From positions 57,484,512 to 57,548,511 of the forward strand of contig NC_088301.1 of the NCBI RefSeq assembly GCF_032854445.1: 64,000 bases of DNA. The letters are read 5' to 3'. Below, one piece after another: positions 37,315-50,400 of the stretch; the first letter of the stretch is position 1; each line of letters opens with the position of its first letter. The position numbers and the translations under genes are program-made. Under the pieces are notes generated by a model, which worked only from the letters and a program-made list of their open reading frames with translations, was not told the origin of the DNA and did not search any database. Source of the stretch: Liolophura sinensis. Lineage: Eukaryota; Mollusca; Polyplacophora; Chitonida; Chitonidae.

Positions 37315-40300
37315 ATGTGTGTGTTATAACTATGTACAAGTTAAGTGGTAAGAAAGCGGGATATTTACAGAAACCAGGAATTTGCCCGTGTATATCTGTA
37401 AACGAAATTTGCACATCCACTAACTCCTATACAATAATCAGATTCGCCGACAGTTACTTTATTTCACACTCATTATTTTCACTCGTACGAAGGCTTTAAA
37501 GTTTATGGATATTGCCTGAGTCCTGGGGAAATCAAAGTACATATACCTAGCAAAACTCGTGACATACAGTCAAACTATACAGTTGACTGCTCCATGACCA
37601 TCGATATGTATGCCGATGTGCATGTTTTTTTCTATTCAGTGATATATATTAACCTATACAGACCAGCGCAGGTCTATGAATTGAAGTCCTGATAGTGTGT
37701 GCAGATGGAGAAGATGGAGATGGAATGAATGATTGCAATTGAACGCCACAATGACAGTATTTAGGCCATATCGTGGCGAAGGAGAAACAAGGAAGGGTAT
37801 ATGAATGAGAAAATTAACTCGAACTGATAATCACCCTAAAAGAAAACCCATTGTGAATTAGTTATCAGAGGTTGGCCAACGAACTTCTTCATGCTGATAA
37901 TCTACCGTATATGTAATGCTTTTCGTAACTACGTCAATCTAGCCTTTCAGCACCTATTAGTAAATAACTGTCCTTTCCATATGTCTCCAGGCCTAAAGAG
38001 TATATAGGGTTGTTCTTGACATTTACCAAGGCACAGCGTTTTAATGAGACAGCTGTTATAATTAAAAAATCTAATCAGAATATAGAGGCGATCCTAACAA
38101 GTGTTATAGGTGGACAAGGTTTGAGTCACCGAAATTTTTTTTTCTGGGAAGTAAGTGATGATAAAAGGACGCGGACGATCGTCTTGAAAAATTGAAAGCA
38201 GACACTTTACAGTCAAACACGACATAGTACCAGCGCAAACGGCACGGCCCAAGTTTAAATAGTCAGACATATTGTAAGGATATACTGAGAAGACCAAGGG
38301 TAACGGGGAAGGTTTCGCAACTCGTGCCAAATGGACTATCACTGCAGGCACCATATTAGTTCAGCTGTAAAGGAGAGTCAGCAGTCACAGGTGTTTTCCA
38401 CAAAATCTTCTTCTACGATCTACTTGGCAGGTGCGCGGGAAATTAGAAAAACAAAACTCGTCCTAAAACGCTATATGTTTATTTTTATACATTTGGATTC
38501 CATCCCGAGTTCCCTCCCAGTCGCCAGAGGGAATTGTTGAAATCGGCTTCAAAGCAATCAGTTGGAAGCAAAGTCAGCAAAATGGTTAAACTAAGAAAAG
38601 AAGTGAAAAAAAAAATCTTGCAATTTAATGAAGTGTATGGGAAGTCCACCTGGAGGGGTGGTAATGTTTGGGAGTAGAAAAGTAAAGTCTGGTATTATTT
38701 CGAATCCGTACAAAACGCTGACATGGAGCTGCAGCCATATTATGCCTCTCCGTGGACCAAGCCTGACATGTAGGTAATGAGTAGATTAAAGAAGCTACAG
38801 TTAGATGTTGTTACAAAATAATATTTTAAATCCATATATGTGAACCTTGAGAACTGTCAAAGACATAATTTATATGGTGAAATAGACTTCCATAAACACA
38901 AAAGGAATTCGAGTGAATCGCTCTCTATATAATAATTAGTTCTCTGAGAATGTATATTCTTCATTGGAGTCAAAAAAATTGACTGGTGAGAAAATTGTAA
39001 TACCATCTATTCAGATTTCCTGGCTATTTGTGCACATTTTAATTAAAATCTTTGTGTATTCAATTAGGTTTCTTACTCAGAAGACATCGCCCTTTCAATG
39101 ATACGCCGACATTTCAGTGTCTCGAATTTAAAACGAGTAAATAAAGCAAAGTCTACAGAGGCCTTTGGGCATGAGAATGGGTACGATCATGCCGTCGGAT
39201 TAGCATGGGCTCTAGACTTCACAACTGTGTGTAGAGGAAAGCCGGGCTCTCTTTGCGCGGGCCGACAGGTGAGAGAATTGCCCATGTCTATTTGCCTAGG
39301 AAATTGTGTGGCATGAAGTCTCCGGGAATATATTCCGTTGCATGGACTGTATCAGTTTTACATTGTGCTTGTGTGATGTTATAAAGAGGTCTGTTTTCTT
39401 CTATAAAGCCTGCTCTGCACGTCTGAACCAGCGCTCTTTTTCTCTGCAGAGTCAACCTTTTCATAATCTTTTATTGCTCACATATTTTATTGTGAACAAA
39501 AGCCCGGTTTTTTTTCTTCACTTCTCTACCGAGTGACCCACTATAGAGAACCACTCCAATCTAACAATATGGTTCTCAATTGGTAACAGATTTCATTCGC
39601 TGACACATCTGACACCCGATACAGCTCAACAAGTGATCGCTAGATTTATGAGGGGTTCTTGATCTCGTGTGTGCACGTCGACAGGTTTCTGGCCATCTCT
39701 ACATTTACTGCAAACGTTAGATACAGATAATCCAGCTATAGTTTGTGCTAGGATCATTTAATACTCCTGACATGGAATAAGAAGCGCAGAGAGCAGTGGT
39801 ATATATCAATAGATATTCGTGTGATAATTTAAAACAAAAACGCGTTTAACGTGGTTATAGAATAGCTTTGAACAGGCAAAACCAAGAAACCACGGGTTCA
39901 GTTTACCGAATGCCCGAATGCCGTTTCGTCCGCCCAGCCTTTGTTATATGACCTTCAACTAACTGATCTAATCTAGGCACGTCTTTTCCGCACTACGACA
40001 GATTTCACAGATTCTCTCTCTCACCCGAGAGCGTCTCCAGTTTTCCTCCAAAAGGCACGCTTGTCCCTTACGACAAGCCTTACGTGGTTGACCCGGGCCA
40101 TTCACAACCTGACAGAGAATTCCCACTTTCGCATGCTATTTTTGCATTCTGAGAAAAAAAAGAAGTCCATTTTGAACATAGCAGCTCAACCACGATGGAC
40201 ATTAACTCAGTTCTGGCTCGGATTTAATTTAAAGCCAAGCTTTGCTCAGCCTGTGCAAGGGTTTTAAGCAGCACACCTGCGCGAACCTCGACGAGAGCAT

Positions 40301-40485
40301 GGACATAGTTACATGTGGCGGCAAGGTTAACTTGTATTCAAAGTTACGATCTTAGCAAGTGTTAAGTAAACCAGTTTGTGTTGTAAACCGCAGTCATTCC
40401 TGCTGCTATAAAAAAAACCCAACCCAAAATGTAGGGTAATTGAAATATATTGTAAATATGAAAAAACAAATCCGGTCAAGTTGTG

Positions 40486-40560
40486 ACAATGGATTCGAAC
40501 CATCGCTTCCCATCTGACTTAAGTCTGAAAACACGTCATTTCGCTTCAGACGAATAGAAA
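40486..40560 (-). pseudogene. tRNA-Leu(UAA)-like relic
   Basis: On the - strand an anticodon-loop-like TCAGACTTAAGTCAGA (loop CTTAAGT, anticodon TAA) is followed by GATGGTTCGAATCCATT, a good T-arm/box B. The D arm is degenerate and the acceptor ends do not pair, so a functional tRNA is unlikely. Confidence 0.35.
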
Positions 40561-40674
40561 ATGTGCTATCAGCATATACAGCTTAACGCATGTACATCTG
40601 TCATCAGCTATCCGTGTCTTCCAAATTGTTAAACACACAAGTGGCTGAATTGATATTACAGGCGGGATCATTGA

Positions 40675-40870
40675 TGCGGAGCGGTTAAGGTGATTAGCTT
40701 TTAATCGTTCGCACATTACAAGGGCCCATTCAGTTTAAATCTGGATGGACAGGAAATCCTCGAGATTCTCCACACCTCACTCGGACACATAAGTCCGACA
40801 GGAAATCCTCAAAAGTTTCCCCACCTCACCTCTAAAGGGAATCTTAAAGGTACTTGGGCAATAAAGTCTT
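40675..40870 (+). mobile_element. Possible tRNA-Ser/Leu-derived SINE
   Basis: GGAGCGGTTAAGGTGATTAG resembles the D-arm of class II tRNAs, and AGTTTAAATCTGG is a weak box B. The downstream body contains a direct repeat (GACAGGAAATCCTC, twice, about 55 nt apart). No duplication of the target site was recognised. Confidence 0.35.
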
Positions 40871-43207
40871 AGTCACTTCAACAGGGCCTAGATTTGAACG
40901 CTCGACGTAATGGTAAATAGCTAAGGAACGTCTGCAGGAGTCATTAGTCTTCTCGACATCCGAGTGTGACAACCAATGTCAATATCATGATTGTTCCTAT
41001 AGTTCTGAGGATCAACATTCTAATGCATTTCATTATATACATCTGTGTATAAATATGGGACATGTCAGACTAATAATGATTTTTACGTGTTAGTCTATCG
41101 TGATGTATCTTTTATGAGGATAAAGTACATTGCATCTTCGTTGTCCGTATCGTCATATCGACGATACGTGTATTCCCTTGAACGTTCAGACTTGGTCCCG
41201 CAAACAGACACGGATAATCACCCGTGTAACAGAATCTATAGCGTCTGATCCTGTAGGCTCAGTTGCGATGGAGTGCGTGCCTTTTACGGCTATTATGCAA
41301 TTACGTTTTATGAGTCGTCCTTGTGGGTCCGTCGTGCCCTTGAATACAACATCTGATCGTGGCATTTCAATACATTGCCATTACAGATTGTTTCTGGTTG
41401 CATTTTCGGAGCTTAATGCTCAAGTCGATACTATCCATGCACATTACTGCGCTCTTGCTGTGGTTGATACACACGAGAATAAATGAAATACGGTATAACA
41501 GAATTTCTGCGGATCTGTGCATATACTAAGAGCAGAAAGCGGCTACAAATTTATGTAGATACTTCATATATATCGTTTATCCAAGGACTCTTCATATCCC
41601 TCTATTCCGGTGTAGTGTATACAATTGAAACAACAATTCATCTTCAAACATTAACTTTTCTGGAGTTGGCGTATAAATGTCTATATTTTTGTCTTAGCTC
41701 ATTGTCTTAAATTTACTTTTCACGTCTCAATATGAATTTTAGGGCAGATATGGTGTATCTTTGCTGGAGTTCTTTACTGTAGAATATAAATCTGGCTAAA
41801 CAGGTATAGAATATTACGAAATCTCTGAGAATTTGTCACAAAGTTTTATTCGAACTGGTTACATGTGCATATTCCCTTAGATGTAGTCAAGACTGTATGT
41901 ATACTTATTGCTGGTGTTCTGCGCTGCTCTCTGGGCATGCATGTCTGCATGGCACATAACTTGAACCAAATCGTTATATATCCTTGCAGCCACAAATGTT
42001 AAGCAGATAAAGTTCAAACATTGAGTTACTTATACTGTCAATCGTCAAACCCTGGCAATATATTTTCTTATCATCTGGCACTTAACTCCTGGATGTTTTG
42101 CAAATACAACACCTGTGCTCATAAAACAGGCTGCGGAGCCGCTTACGTTTACAGCAGATGGCGAAATATGGACATAAGAGGCCCCAGAGAAAGTAAATAA
42201 AACGCTACGTGTGTGGTAAAAACCAAACGGTTAAGCAATTTTGTGCGTCAACTCGAAAAGAATAAACAAACAAATGCAGGATGTTTTTTACTTGTGTTGT
42301 GTATTCCCTTGTATACAATTGGGAAACAGATGATATAGGTTTACTTGAAGGGATCCCGGCGCCCGTCCCAGATCTTGACGGGTGCATGCTGCATCACACT
42401 GCCGCCTGAGTCATCAATACAGGACGGGGTATACCAATCACTGCACCAGTCGGGATAAATCTGCTTCAAACTATTACGCAAATATATCATATTTTCTATG
42501 TCTGTCATTATTACTCAGCCTGAGACAAGGTGTAAAAATAATCACGTCTGTCACTCTTCTGCGAATTAGATCATGACAAACAGTTGTTACTGTTCTACCG
42601 GAAATAAAAAAGAAGGTTTTCCTGTTTCTCCAATTACACCAAATCCAGGCAGCTTTTTTATGCCACGGCATGTTTTCCCTTGGGGCTGTCGCACTCTACC
42701 GGCATTACGTATTTTCTCCACATGCCAGTCGATGGCATATGCATATTCATTCAGGGTAGAAAGCGAATCTTCCATTGCAGAAATTATTTCTACATATAAT
42801 TAGTGCCAACTACTTGAGTAAACATTAATGGTTAAATTAATGAGATGACCTCTTTATGAACTTAACTTATTGCCAAGTCTCATAAAAGCCCTGCCTTCTA
42901 AAGTAGAGTATCAAAATAAGTGTGCCTAATCTTATCCAAGAGTGTACAAAATACGAAAATTCTGCCCTTTAGACGCACCTGTACCGAACATGTCAAGGTG
43001 GCCCACTTGAAATATATCCTCAAGATTTCAGATAAGCTCAAAAATCGGAACACCTGTTTTCTATGAGGCCCGTGATATGATTCTAGTTCAATGTAAGTGA
43101 AGTGACTTACAGCTGAAACATATTGGAGGAGATAACAGGATTTAAAATAAAGGGTCCTTTGTAGGGAAAGCACTTGAAAGCAAGGACCAGGATTATTGCA
43201 GTCCACC

Positions 43208-43394
43208 ACAATGACTTAAGAGCCTCTAACCAATGCGGTCGTCGTCAGTTCAAATCAAGCCCTTGTTGGCTTCCTCTCTGGTTGTACGTAGGAAGGTCTG
43301 ACAGCAACCTGCGGATGATTGTAGGTTTCTCCCCGGCTCTGCTCGGTTTCATCCCATACGTGAACTATTATTTCGGCGTAAAACGCCATTCACA

Positions 43395-43433
<39 letters not shown>

Positions 43434-43436
43434 ATA
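43208..43436 (+). mobile_element. SINE copy, 5'-truncated, long (AAAT)n tail
   Basis: Matches the full-length SINE from AATGACTTAAGAGCCTCTAA through GGAAGGTCTGACAGCAACCT and ends in about a dozen AAAT units (43390-43436). Box A is missing. Confidence 0.85.
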
Positions 43437-43560
43437 TTATTGTCCATTACAGTGAGCAGAACTGTCAAGATTTTGTTTATAAAAAACACATACACATACA
43501 CATATATATATAATATATTATATTATACACATATATAATAGAGATATAATGCAAGCCTAT

Positions 43561-43724
43561 AGGTGATCGTCACGGAAGTCTATAGGTGAACATTTCGGAA
43601 GCGGCATAGGTGAATATCAGGGAAGCCAATAGGTGAACATTCCATAAGTCTCCAGGGGAACATCCTGGAAGTCTCCTGGTGAACATCCCGGATACCTTTA
43701 GGTGAACAAGACGGAAGTGTATAG
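43561..43724. repeat. Short minisatellite, 23-24-bp unit
   Basis: About seven diverged copies of GGTGAACATTTCGGAAGTCTATA. Confidence 0.75.
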
Positions 43725-43737
43725 TGGGGTGGGGGCC

Positions 43738-43812
43738 CCAACATTATGATGGAAGGAAACCGGGCAGAGCCCGGCGGAAACCCATGATCATCCACAGGTT
43801 GCTGGAACACCT
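43738..43812 (-). mobile_element. SINE fragment (central part)
   Basis: The reverse complement matches the SINE body around CCGGGCTCTGCCCGGTTTCC and CATAATGTTGG. Both ends are missing. Confidence 0.7.
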
Positions 43813-44247
43813 CGAAACCCAGATAGGATCTTTCTCTACCTTGCTACTTAGCCAACTCGTGATCTTCCACTTTTTAAAAATAATTTTACTTCCACAAGGT
43901 CGCAGGCTAATCAGAGTAAAACTATCTCCATTGATCCATTTGAAAGTGCCATGCATGCGAGATGAGAGATGGCCGCGTTGTGGCTCTCATAACACGCGCA
44001 TAGATCCAATTAGTTGTACACGTATAATTCTACAGCCGATGTTTACATAAGTATAACCGTGTGACATAAAGCCATAGTCATTCATTCTTGAGATATGCAA
44101 CATGCTGTTATCCATGGTCATTAGAAAGTGTGTAATTGGTAGAATAAATATAAAGCAAAATACTTTGCCACCTTTACTTCCTTATTTTGAAAGAACTAAC
44201 GAATGAAGGTCCGTCTTTGCCTCCTCAGAAGTGGAAGTCGGCATGCA

Positions 44248-44297
<50 letters not shown>
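44248..44297. repeat. (AT)n microsatellite
   Basis: About 25 AT dinucleotides, immediately left of a large palindrome. Confidence 0.95.
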
Positions 44298-44300
<3 letters not shown>

Positions 44301-44307
44301 TTATTTT

Positions 44308-44342
44308 TAGCTGGCTTATTTCAATCATTAGATAGCATAATA

Positions 44343-44438
<96 letters not shown>

Positions 44439-44493
44439 TTATTATTTATTATGCTTTCCTTGATAAGCATCTAATGATTAAAATAAGCCAGCT
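44308..44493. repeat. AT-rich palindrome with (AT)n centre
   Basis: The left arm reads TAGCTGGCTTATTTCAATCA then TTAGAT and GCATAATAAAT. The right arm is its reverse complement with one change and a 13-14-nt insertion. About 90 nt of (AT)n lies between. It could be a cruciform-forming site or a small foldback transposon whose core became a microsatellite. Confidence 0.85.
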
Positions 44494-44499
44494 ACAAAT

Positions 44500-47400
44500 G
44501 TAGACAAAATAGAATGTATTTAGCTTTGTTTTCTGCAGATAGTGAACCAATTTTTTCTGGACACCCCGCAACTTTTATATTACCATCACGCCGGCAACTT
44601 TTCAGTCTTTGGTCAGGACTTGGTTCAAGAGGCTGCTCAAGTATTCGTGTTCTTTGAAACACTCCTGAACAAGAAATCCTCAGGTATTTGCCTACGATAT
44701 ATGAGTCATATCAGGTCGTCAACACACCTGCTGAACTTATCGGCGAATACCTGTTATTTTTACTTCATTGAATTCTCTTTTTGTCAAATAATCAAAGGAT
44801 CCTTCTCTGGTGCACTTCTGCCGCCATTTGGACGCCCCTTCACGCTTCTCAGGGTATACATGGCCGCGGAGGCTGTATCCAGCAGTGTATCGCTCATAAA
44901 CACCTATTCATTACTCACCTTTCCCCTTGAATCTCTACACTTTCAGAACCCCCGTCTGCAATGATTGCTTTCACACCTAAAGATATTTGGAGTACCACTG
45001 TTATTGTCTACGTGTTTGCATTGACAGCGTGCAAATATTTAATATAATTTTAATATCTGGACATCACAGAGTTTTGGTTGTGGTTTTCAAAAGTCTGGCT
45101 GTACATACAGAAAATGCAACAAGAACTGCCGAATTAGCTGTATCACATCTGCCTACATGTGTGTATACCTTCTATTTACACATTATGTTTGTGTCCCAGC
45201 TTAGACTTATTGTAATATTTTTTCGTATACAATACCAACAATACGTTTTATGCCCAAAATTTTTACAAGAACATTGCTCGTAAATATACAAGGTTTTCAC
45301 AAACTAGTTTTAACAGAAATATAGTTTTTCAAATAAAATGATTAATGATATATACCCGATTAAATTTCAGCTCAGATTTCCTATTTCTAGTTCCTTGCTT
45401 TGTTTGAGATTTAACTAGAGAGTTCTCCACATCTAATGCAAAACAGATCCAGCGTGAGAAGCTGAAAGGATATAGAAATGGTATAAACCGTCAAAAGCGT
45501 TTAGACATTTGTCTGTTATGCTTGTGTTTTCTGAATGCCAGTGATTTTTGGTTTATATTTTTAAAGCTTACTTATTACTTACATGTTTGAATGAATGATA
45601 TTTCGGACATAACTCACTAATATTTCAAGTGTGTGGTGGTGAGGTGTACACACTGAAAATCAGCGTTTTGTGTTTCAGCACATTTCTGTTACAGTTCAGA
45701 AACCTGTCTTGGTCTTTATTGCATAAAAAGTAACCAAAGGATGTGTCTGTATTACAGTATTTTCTGTAAACAAAGGAGCGGCTCAGCTTTAGGTTCAGCT
45801 CAATAAAATACTTGCATGTTAGATGTTTGAAAACTTTCTGAAAGTTTGATTCTTTGCCAATATGAGCCATAAATTTCAAAATGTCTGGGTGTAGTGTCTT
45901 CATCGGAACATTCTCCGCTGCACTTCCCATCGCACCAATCCGTAAATGCGGACAGAATCGCTGAGGGCCATTACTCCAGATTTATTCAGGTTATTGGCAA
46001 GGCGTCAGACCAGGTCTCGCTGAATAGAAAAGACACATTCAAATATTCTCTTTCTTAAATAGTCACCTTGTAAACCATTATAGGTACGGTGAACAAATAT
46101 TTAGCGGAGGCAGTGCGAGCATGGAACGGATGATGAGTGCCATTGCAAATCCTAACAACACAGTTGTATGTACCCTTTCACACTGTTAATCAGGCGTTAA
46201 TAGACCCCTTCCAAGCATATTTATCAACGCCAGTTGGACCACTTTCTATATCGCTGTTTCTTTGTCCTATTAACGATAGTTTTTACTTCTACCTCTTATG
46301 CGACGCAGATCCGTCATTAGCATGATTCGGTATTCCGCGACACGCTCTCTCAAAATATGATTAAATATTTGTCACTTCCCGCTGATAATGAAAAGGGGAA
46401 ATTGAAGGCAATAGGAATCAGTTTTGCCTTGTCCGTGGAGCACAGATTCGTCTTCCCCAGTTAATATACCGAGTCCAGTTTTCCAGTGATAATCGCCATT
46501 TGACGCCTTTTGTTTCCGTCATCTTCTGTGCACCAACAGGTGCCCGTTCACTACAGGAATATATCGTCGGGTGGATATTAACATTCAGGCAACTCCATCC
46601 GTTTTCACTCTCCTCTCTGCATAACGACGTGACAAATTTTGTTTACCCATCTGTTTCTATTATACTGTTTGCATGAAAGCCGAGCACCGGCCATCTATTA
46701 GACTATCCGTACCTAAATCAACCTTAGACACAAAACTCTGTTGTCAAAATATCACCACAAATATCTTACTGGTAAAATTGAACTAGGAATGTATATTTAT
46801 ATGGAAAATAGCATTTGTTTTGAAACAAACATCTGTCTCCAAGAAATCTGGTGTTTTGTAAGTTATCTCAGCATGTTCCATAAAATGGAGAAAGTCCGAC
46901 TTATATCTTATATAAAATGCATTTTAATTCCCCAGAGATCATCCATAAGCCATGTGTCTGTAAACGTAAATCGAAATACATAATACAGTATGATATTTTG
47001 ACAGAACACTAGATCCCATACAGACCGGATGTACGACTTCCATGCTCAATCTCTGGAACAAAATATGTACATTCAGGTCCTCAGCTTCCGATGTCGTAGA
47101 ACCGAGATGCATGATGCTGTGATCATAATACCATTTCCTTGACTCTTCCAGAAGAAGTTCAAAAATGTGATTAGAACTGAGTTCAAATGCACCTTACTCA
47201 TCATCCATGCACGGCTCTTAGTAACACTATAACCGTTTAGACAGCATTATCTTTTGGAAAGGAATTCCACGCTTTAAATTCACAGGTGTGTTGAGGCTAC
47301 CTGTTTTTATGGTCATAGAGTGTCTGATATGAAATGATAAAATCTCATGACAAAGAAATCACAGTTTGGGATATGATCTTTTTACTGTTTTATTTCTTAC

Positions 47401-50400
47401 TGGCTAATAGAGACGTCCGTTTTACTTCATGCAGGTGTTAGCCTCAATAAAATTTCCCTCTTTTATTTTGTTTGTAAAAGACGATTGGTTTAATGTCACT
47501 CCTTCTGATGGTCGTAAATCCAGTGAACAGCAGCGGGACATGAGGCCTCATATAAATACAGGATAGAGTGTATGAGACGCGCCATATCCATTCACTCCTC
47601 TCCAGTTTTATATGTCTTCCATATGACAGCAAAGAAAGACGGGCTCTGTTGAATATAGAATTGTATGTAGCTTGATGATCAGGCGTTCTGAGGAGGACGC
47701 GGACCTGAAAAAGTCTTCCTCATACACGTGGAATATATTTTTCTATTTTCCTAAAGCTCACGACGTGACTTCTATGTGATTGTTCTTCTTGGTCCTTGTA
47801 AAGTAGAACGGACTCTTATGAGCTAAAAAATCTTTTCTCCAATGAAAGTACATCTGACATGTAAATTCACTACAAAGATAACTTTTTAATAAACTGACAA
47901 TACCACTTTTCAAGGAGAAAAAGTATCGGTCTACCCTTTAAACAAACCACTATTTTGTCCGTGTCATGTAGCAAGTATCGATTTTAAAACGATTTTTAAA
48001 CGATTCCTAAAGCCTTAAAGTTAACTGTACTTTTATCGGAACTTCTGTACAACGTACATTTGGAAACCCAATGTGTATGTTATATACGAGTGGAAGGCAA
48101 GTGACTTCCATCATATTTCGTTCGTGTGAAATCAACTAAACGCCCATATCGATGACGTTGACAGATTATTGTTCTCTAACTCCTACGGTATATTTGACAC
48201 GCTAAATTTGTCGCAACGCTCAAGAAACACCAATCCACGTGGTCTTATTTTGTCAAATAATTTGATGGACTACTTGTTGTGTTACCATATAGACGCATTA
48301 TCATGTGGTCAGAATGGACAATTATAATGGTGCAACAGGAAGAGAGGCGTACGGATACCAAACCGTTTAAGTAAGGGTGTCGGATTTTGCCTGTGTGATG
48401 GTCTAGCTGTTTTAATTATACCCAACTCCGACGAGTGCATATGCACCTAGTCAAGGTGCATGTATATAATGAAATCCCGTAGTGACACTATAGACAGATG
48501 ACACATGATAAAACTTTTGTTAAAAAACTTTGTATAATTGTAATAAACATGCAACTTAACGATAAAGGTAGTATCTTATATTTTTGATCAAAGGAAGGAA
48601 TATTCTGGTTCTGGTCGACATATTAAATTGTATGAAAACGGTTCTATTATTTGTGATGTGCTATTTTTATGATTCTTTCCAACTGTTATTTTTTCATCAC
48701 TAAAGCACAATTGATTTGATGTGAAGCTGAATGTGTTGTTTTTTTGTCGAGTCGCTGATAGATAACTTGTTGAGGGCAATGATTTCGCAAAGGAACAAAA
48801 TATTCATCGATACAGATTTTATTTTCTTAAATGACGCACAACCTCACTCGTTATCTGTTACTGTAGAAACTAAAATATCAGAAACTGTTTAATCGTGACC
48901 CTCAGAAATTAATCCAGGTACACAATAGTTTCAGCTTCTTCAAGTAAAATGTGTGGAGGCTAAACTGTCAAAAGAAGTAGACGTTTTGAAGTTTCCACGA
49001 TTTTTTATGATTTTTTTAGTAATAAAGTCACGTTTAGCACAATTGGAGTCTAGCTGTTGAGCGCTTGGGGGTAATATTGCACACCTGTTGGTTTGCTATA
49101 GCAGAGCGCGGTGTGTACAGGAAGTGTGTCGGACAACTACACCCGTGACGTGAAGGACAGAAGGAACTCTGCCTTCTCATTGGCTGACAAACCAGTTCTG
49201 ATTACAGCCTCATATTACAGTAATTCCGATTTATCTTTCTGTTTACTTTTCAGTATTTGGAGCCTTGTAGCCTCTTAACAAAAACTAGAATTTGTTGCTG
49301 TGTAGACACTACTTTCTCTTACTGCTTATGTCGTCAGTTTTTCCACTTTGCTTAAAAATACATATGAAAAATTCAAACTATCATGACCACCATTTTTTAA
49401 GCTATTGATATTGGAAATAAGGCATTTTGTTACCATGCCTTATATGCATAAATTTGAAGAGAATTCAGAACTTAATACAAATGGGTATATTTAAGTGTTA
49501 GGTAGAAGGAAAGAAGACGGTATTGGTGGTATGGTATAGTGGTGTCACAGCGCACATCAGTCAGGTTTCTATTCAGTTTACGAGGCGTGTGTTATGGACC
49601 TCATCACAGCCTCAGTGATGTAACTGTAAAACTTACCATGGCCGAAAAGATGCGACAGTTGTACGTCACTCGACCGTTCACAGTCATGACTCGTTCATTT
49701 GACACCTGAGGTAGTTCCTAGTGCATTTTAGAACTGAAAATATGGTGAACTAACAGTGCTTTAATAAGATGAAAATACCGGTTAGCGAAATTTCATAAGG
49801 GTATTATATAGAGCCACAGGATATTGTATGGACAATATTCCCAAATGTGACGATAATTTTCTAGAAACCAAATGTTTATGAAACAGTTTGCTCGGGTAAC
49901 ATATTTTAATAGGCTGATGTTGATCAATATCCGTTCAATTCTCCAACAACAAAACCGCACGGATTAATTTCTATCAAGTGGAACGTTTTCAAAGCAATAT
50001 ATCTTTGCCACATTGCCATCTGAACTATATATATGAAAAAGGGTCTGTGTAATATAATTGCTTTCATAAATCATGAGAATGTTGTGGAGAATGTCGGGTA
50101 ATCCGTGCCATTGCCGGGGATAAGAGTTATTCGGACTTGGGCTGTCTCAGGTGGTCGAATGTAAGGCCATGTAGACAGCAGTTGCGGCACGGAGTTGTCC
50201 CTCCAGCCCTACCTATGAGGTGTCCCTGTTGGGTAATATGTCTAATCCCCTGTCCGTCTTAATAACAAATGTCTAGAGATTGGGTCTCTAAGTAGGTTGT
50301 TGGAATATTTGCTCTGCAAGCCGCTAGAGGTGTGATATGACAGCGTATATCTAGGGCTATATCTGCTCCTCACTTGACCGGCCGAGTCTCCTACTGGTTT

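Larger units (their letters stand above)
35951..43207. other. Long stretch without recognised genes
   Basis: AT-rich unique sequence. It holds a (TA)n(TG)n microsatellite at about 37286-37325 and two tRNA-like relics near 40.5 and 40.7 kb. ORFs of up to 118 codons carry no recognised domain. Confidence 0.5.

Noticed and set aside
44542-44964. 140-codon + strand ORF after a TTTCTGCAG acceptor-like site
   Set aside because: Composition and peptide do not suggest a protein family and no partner exon was found.
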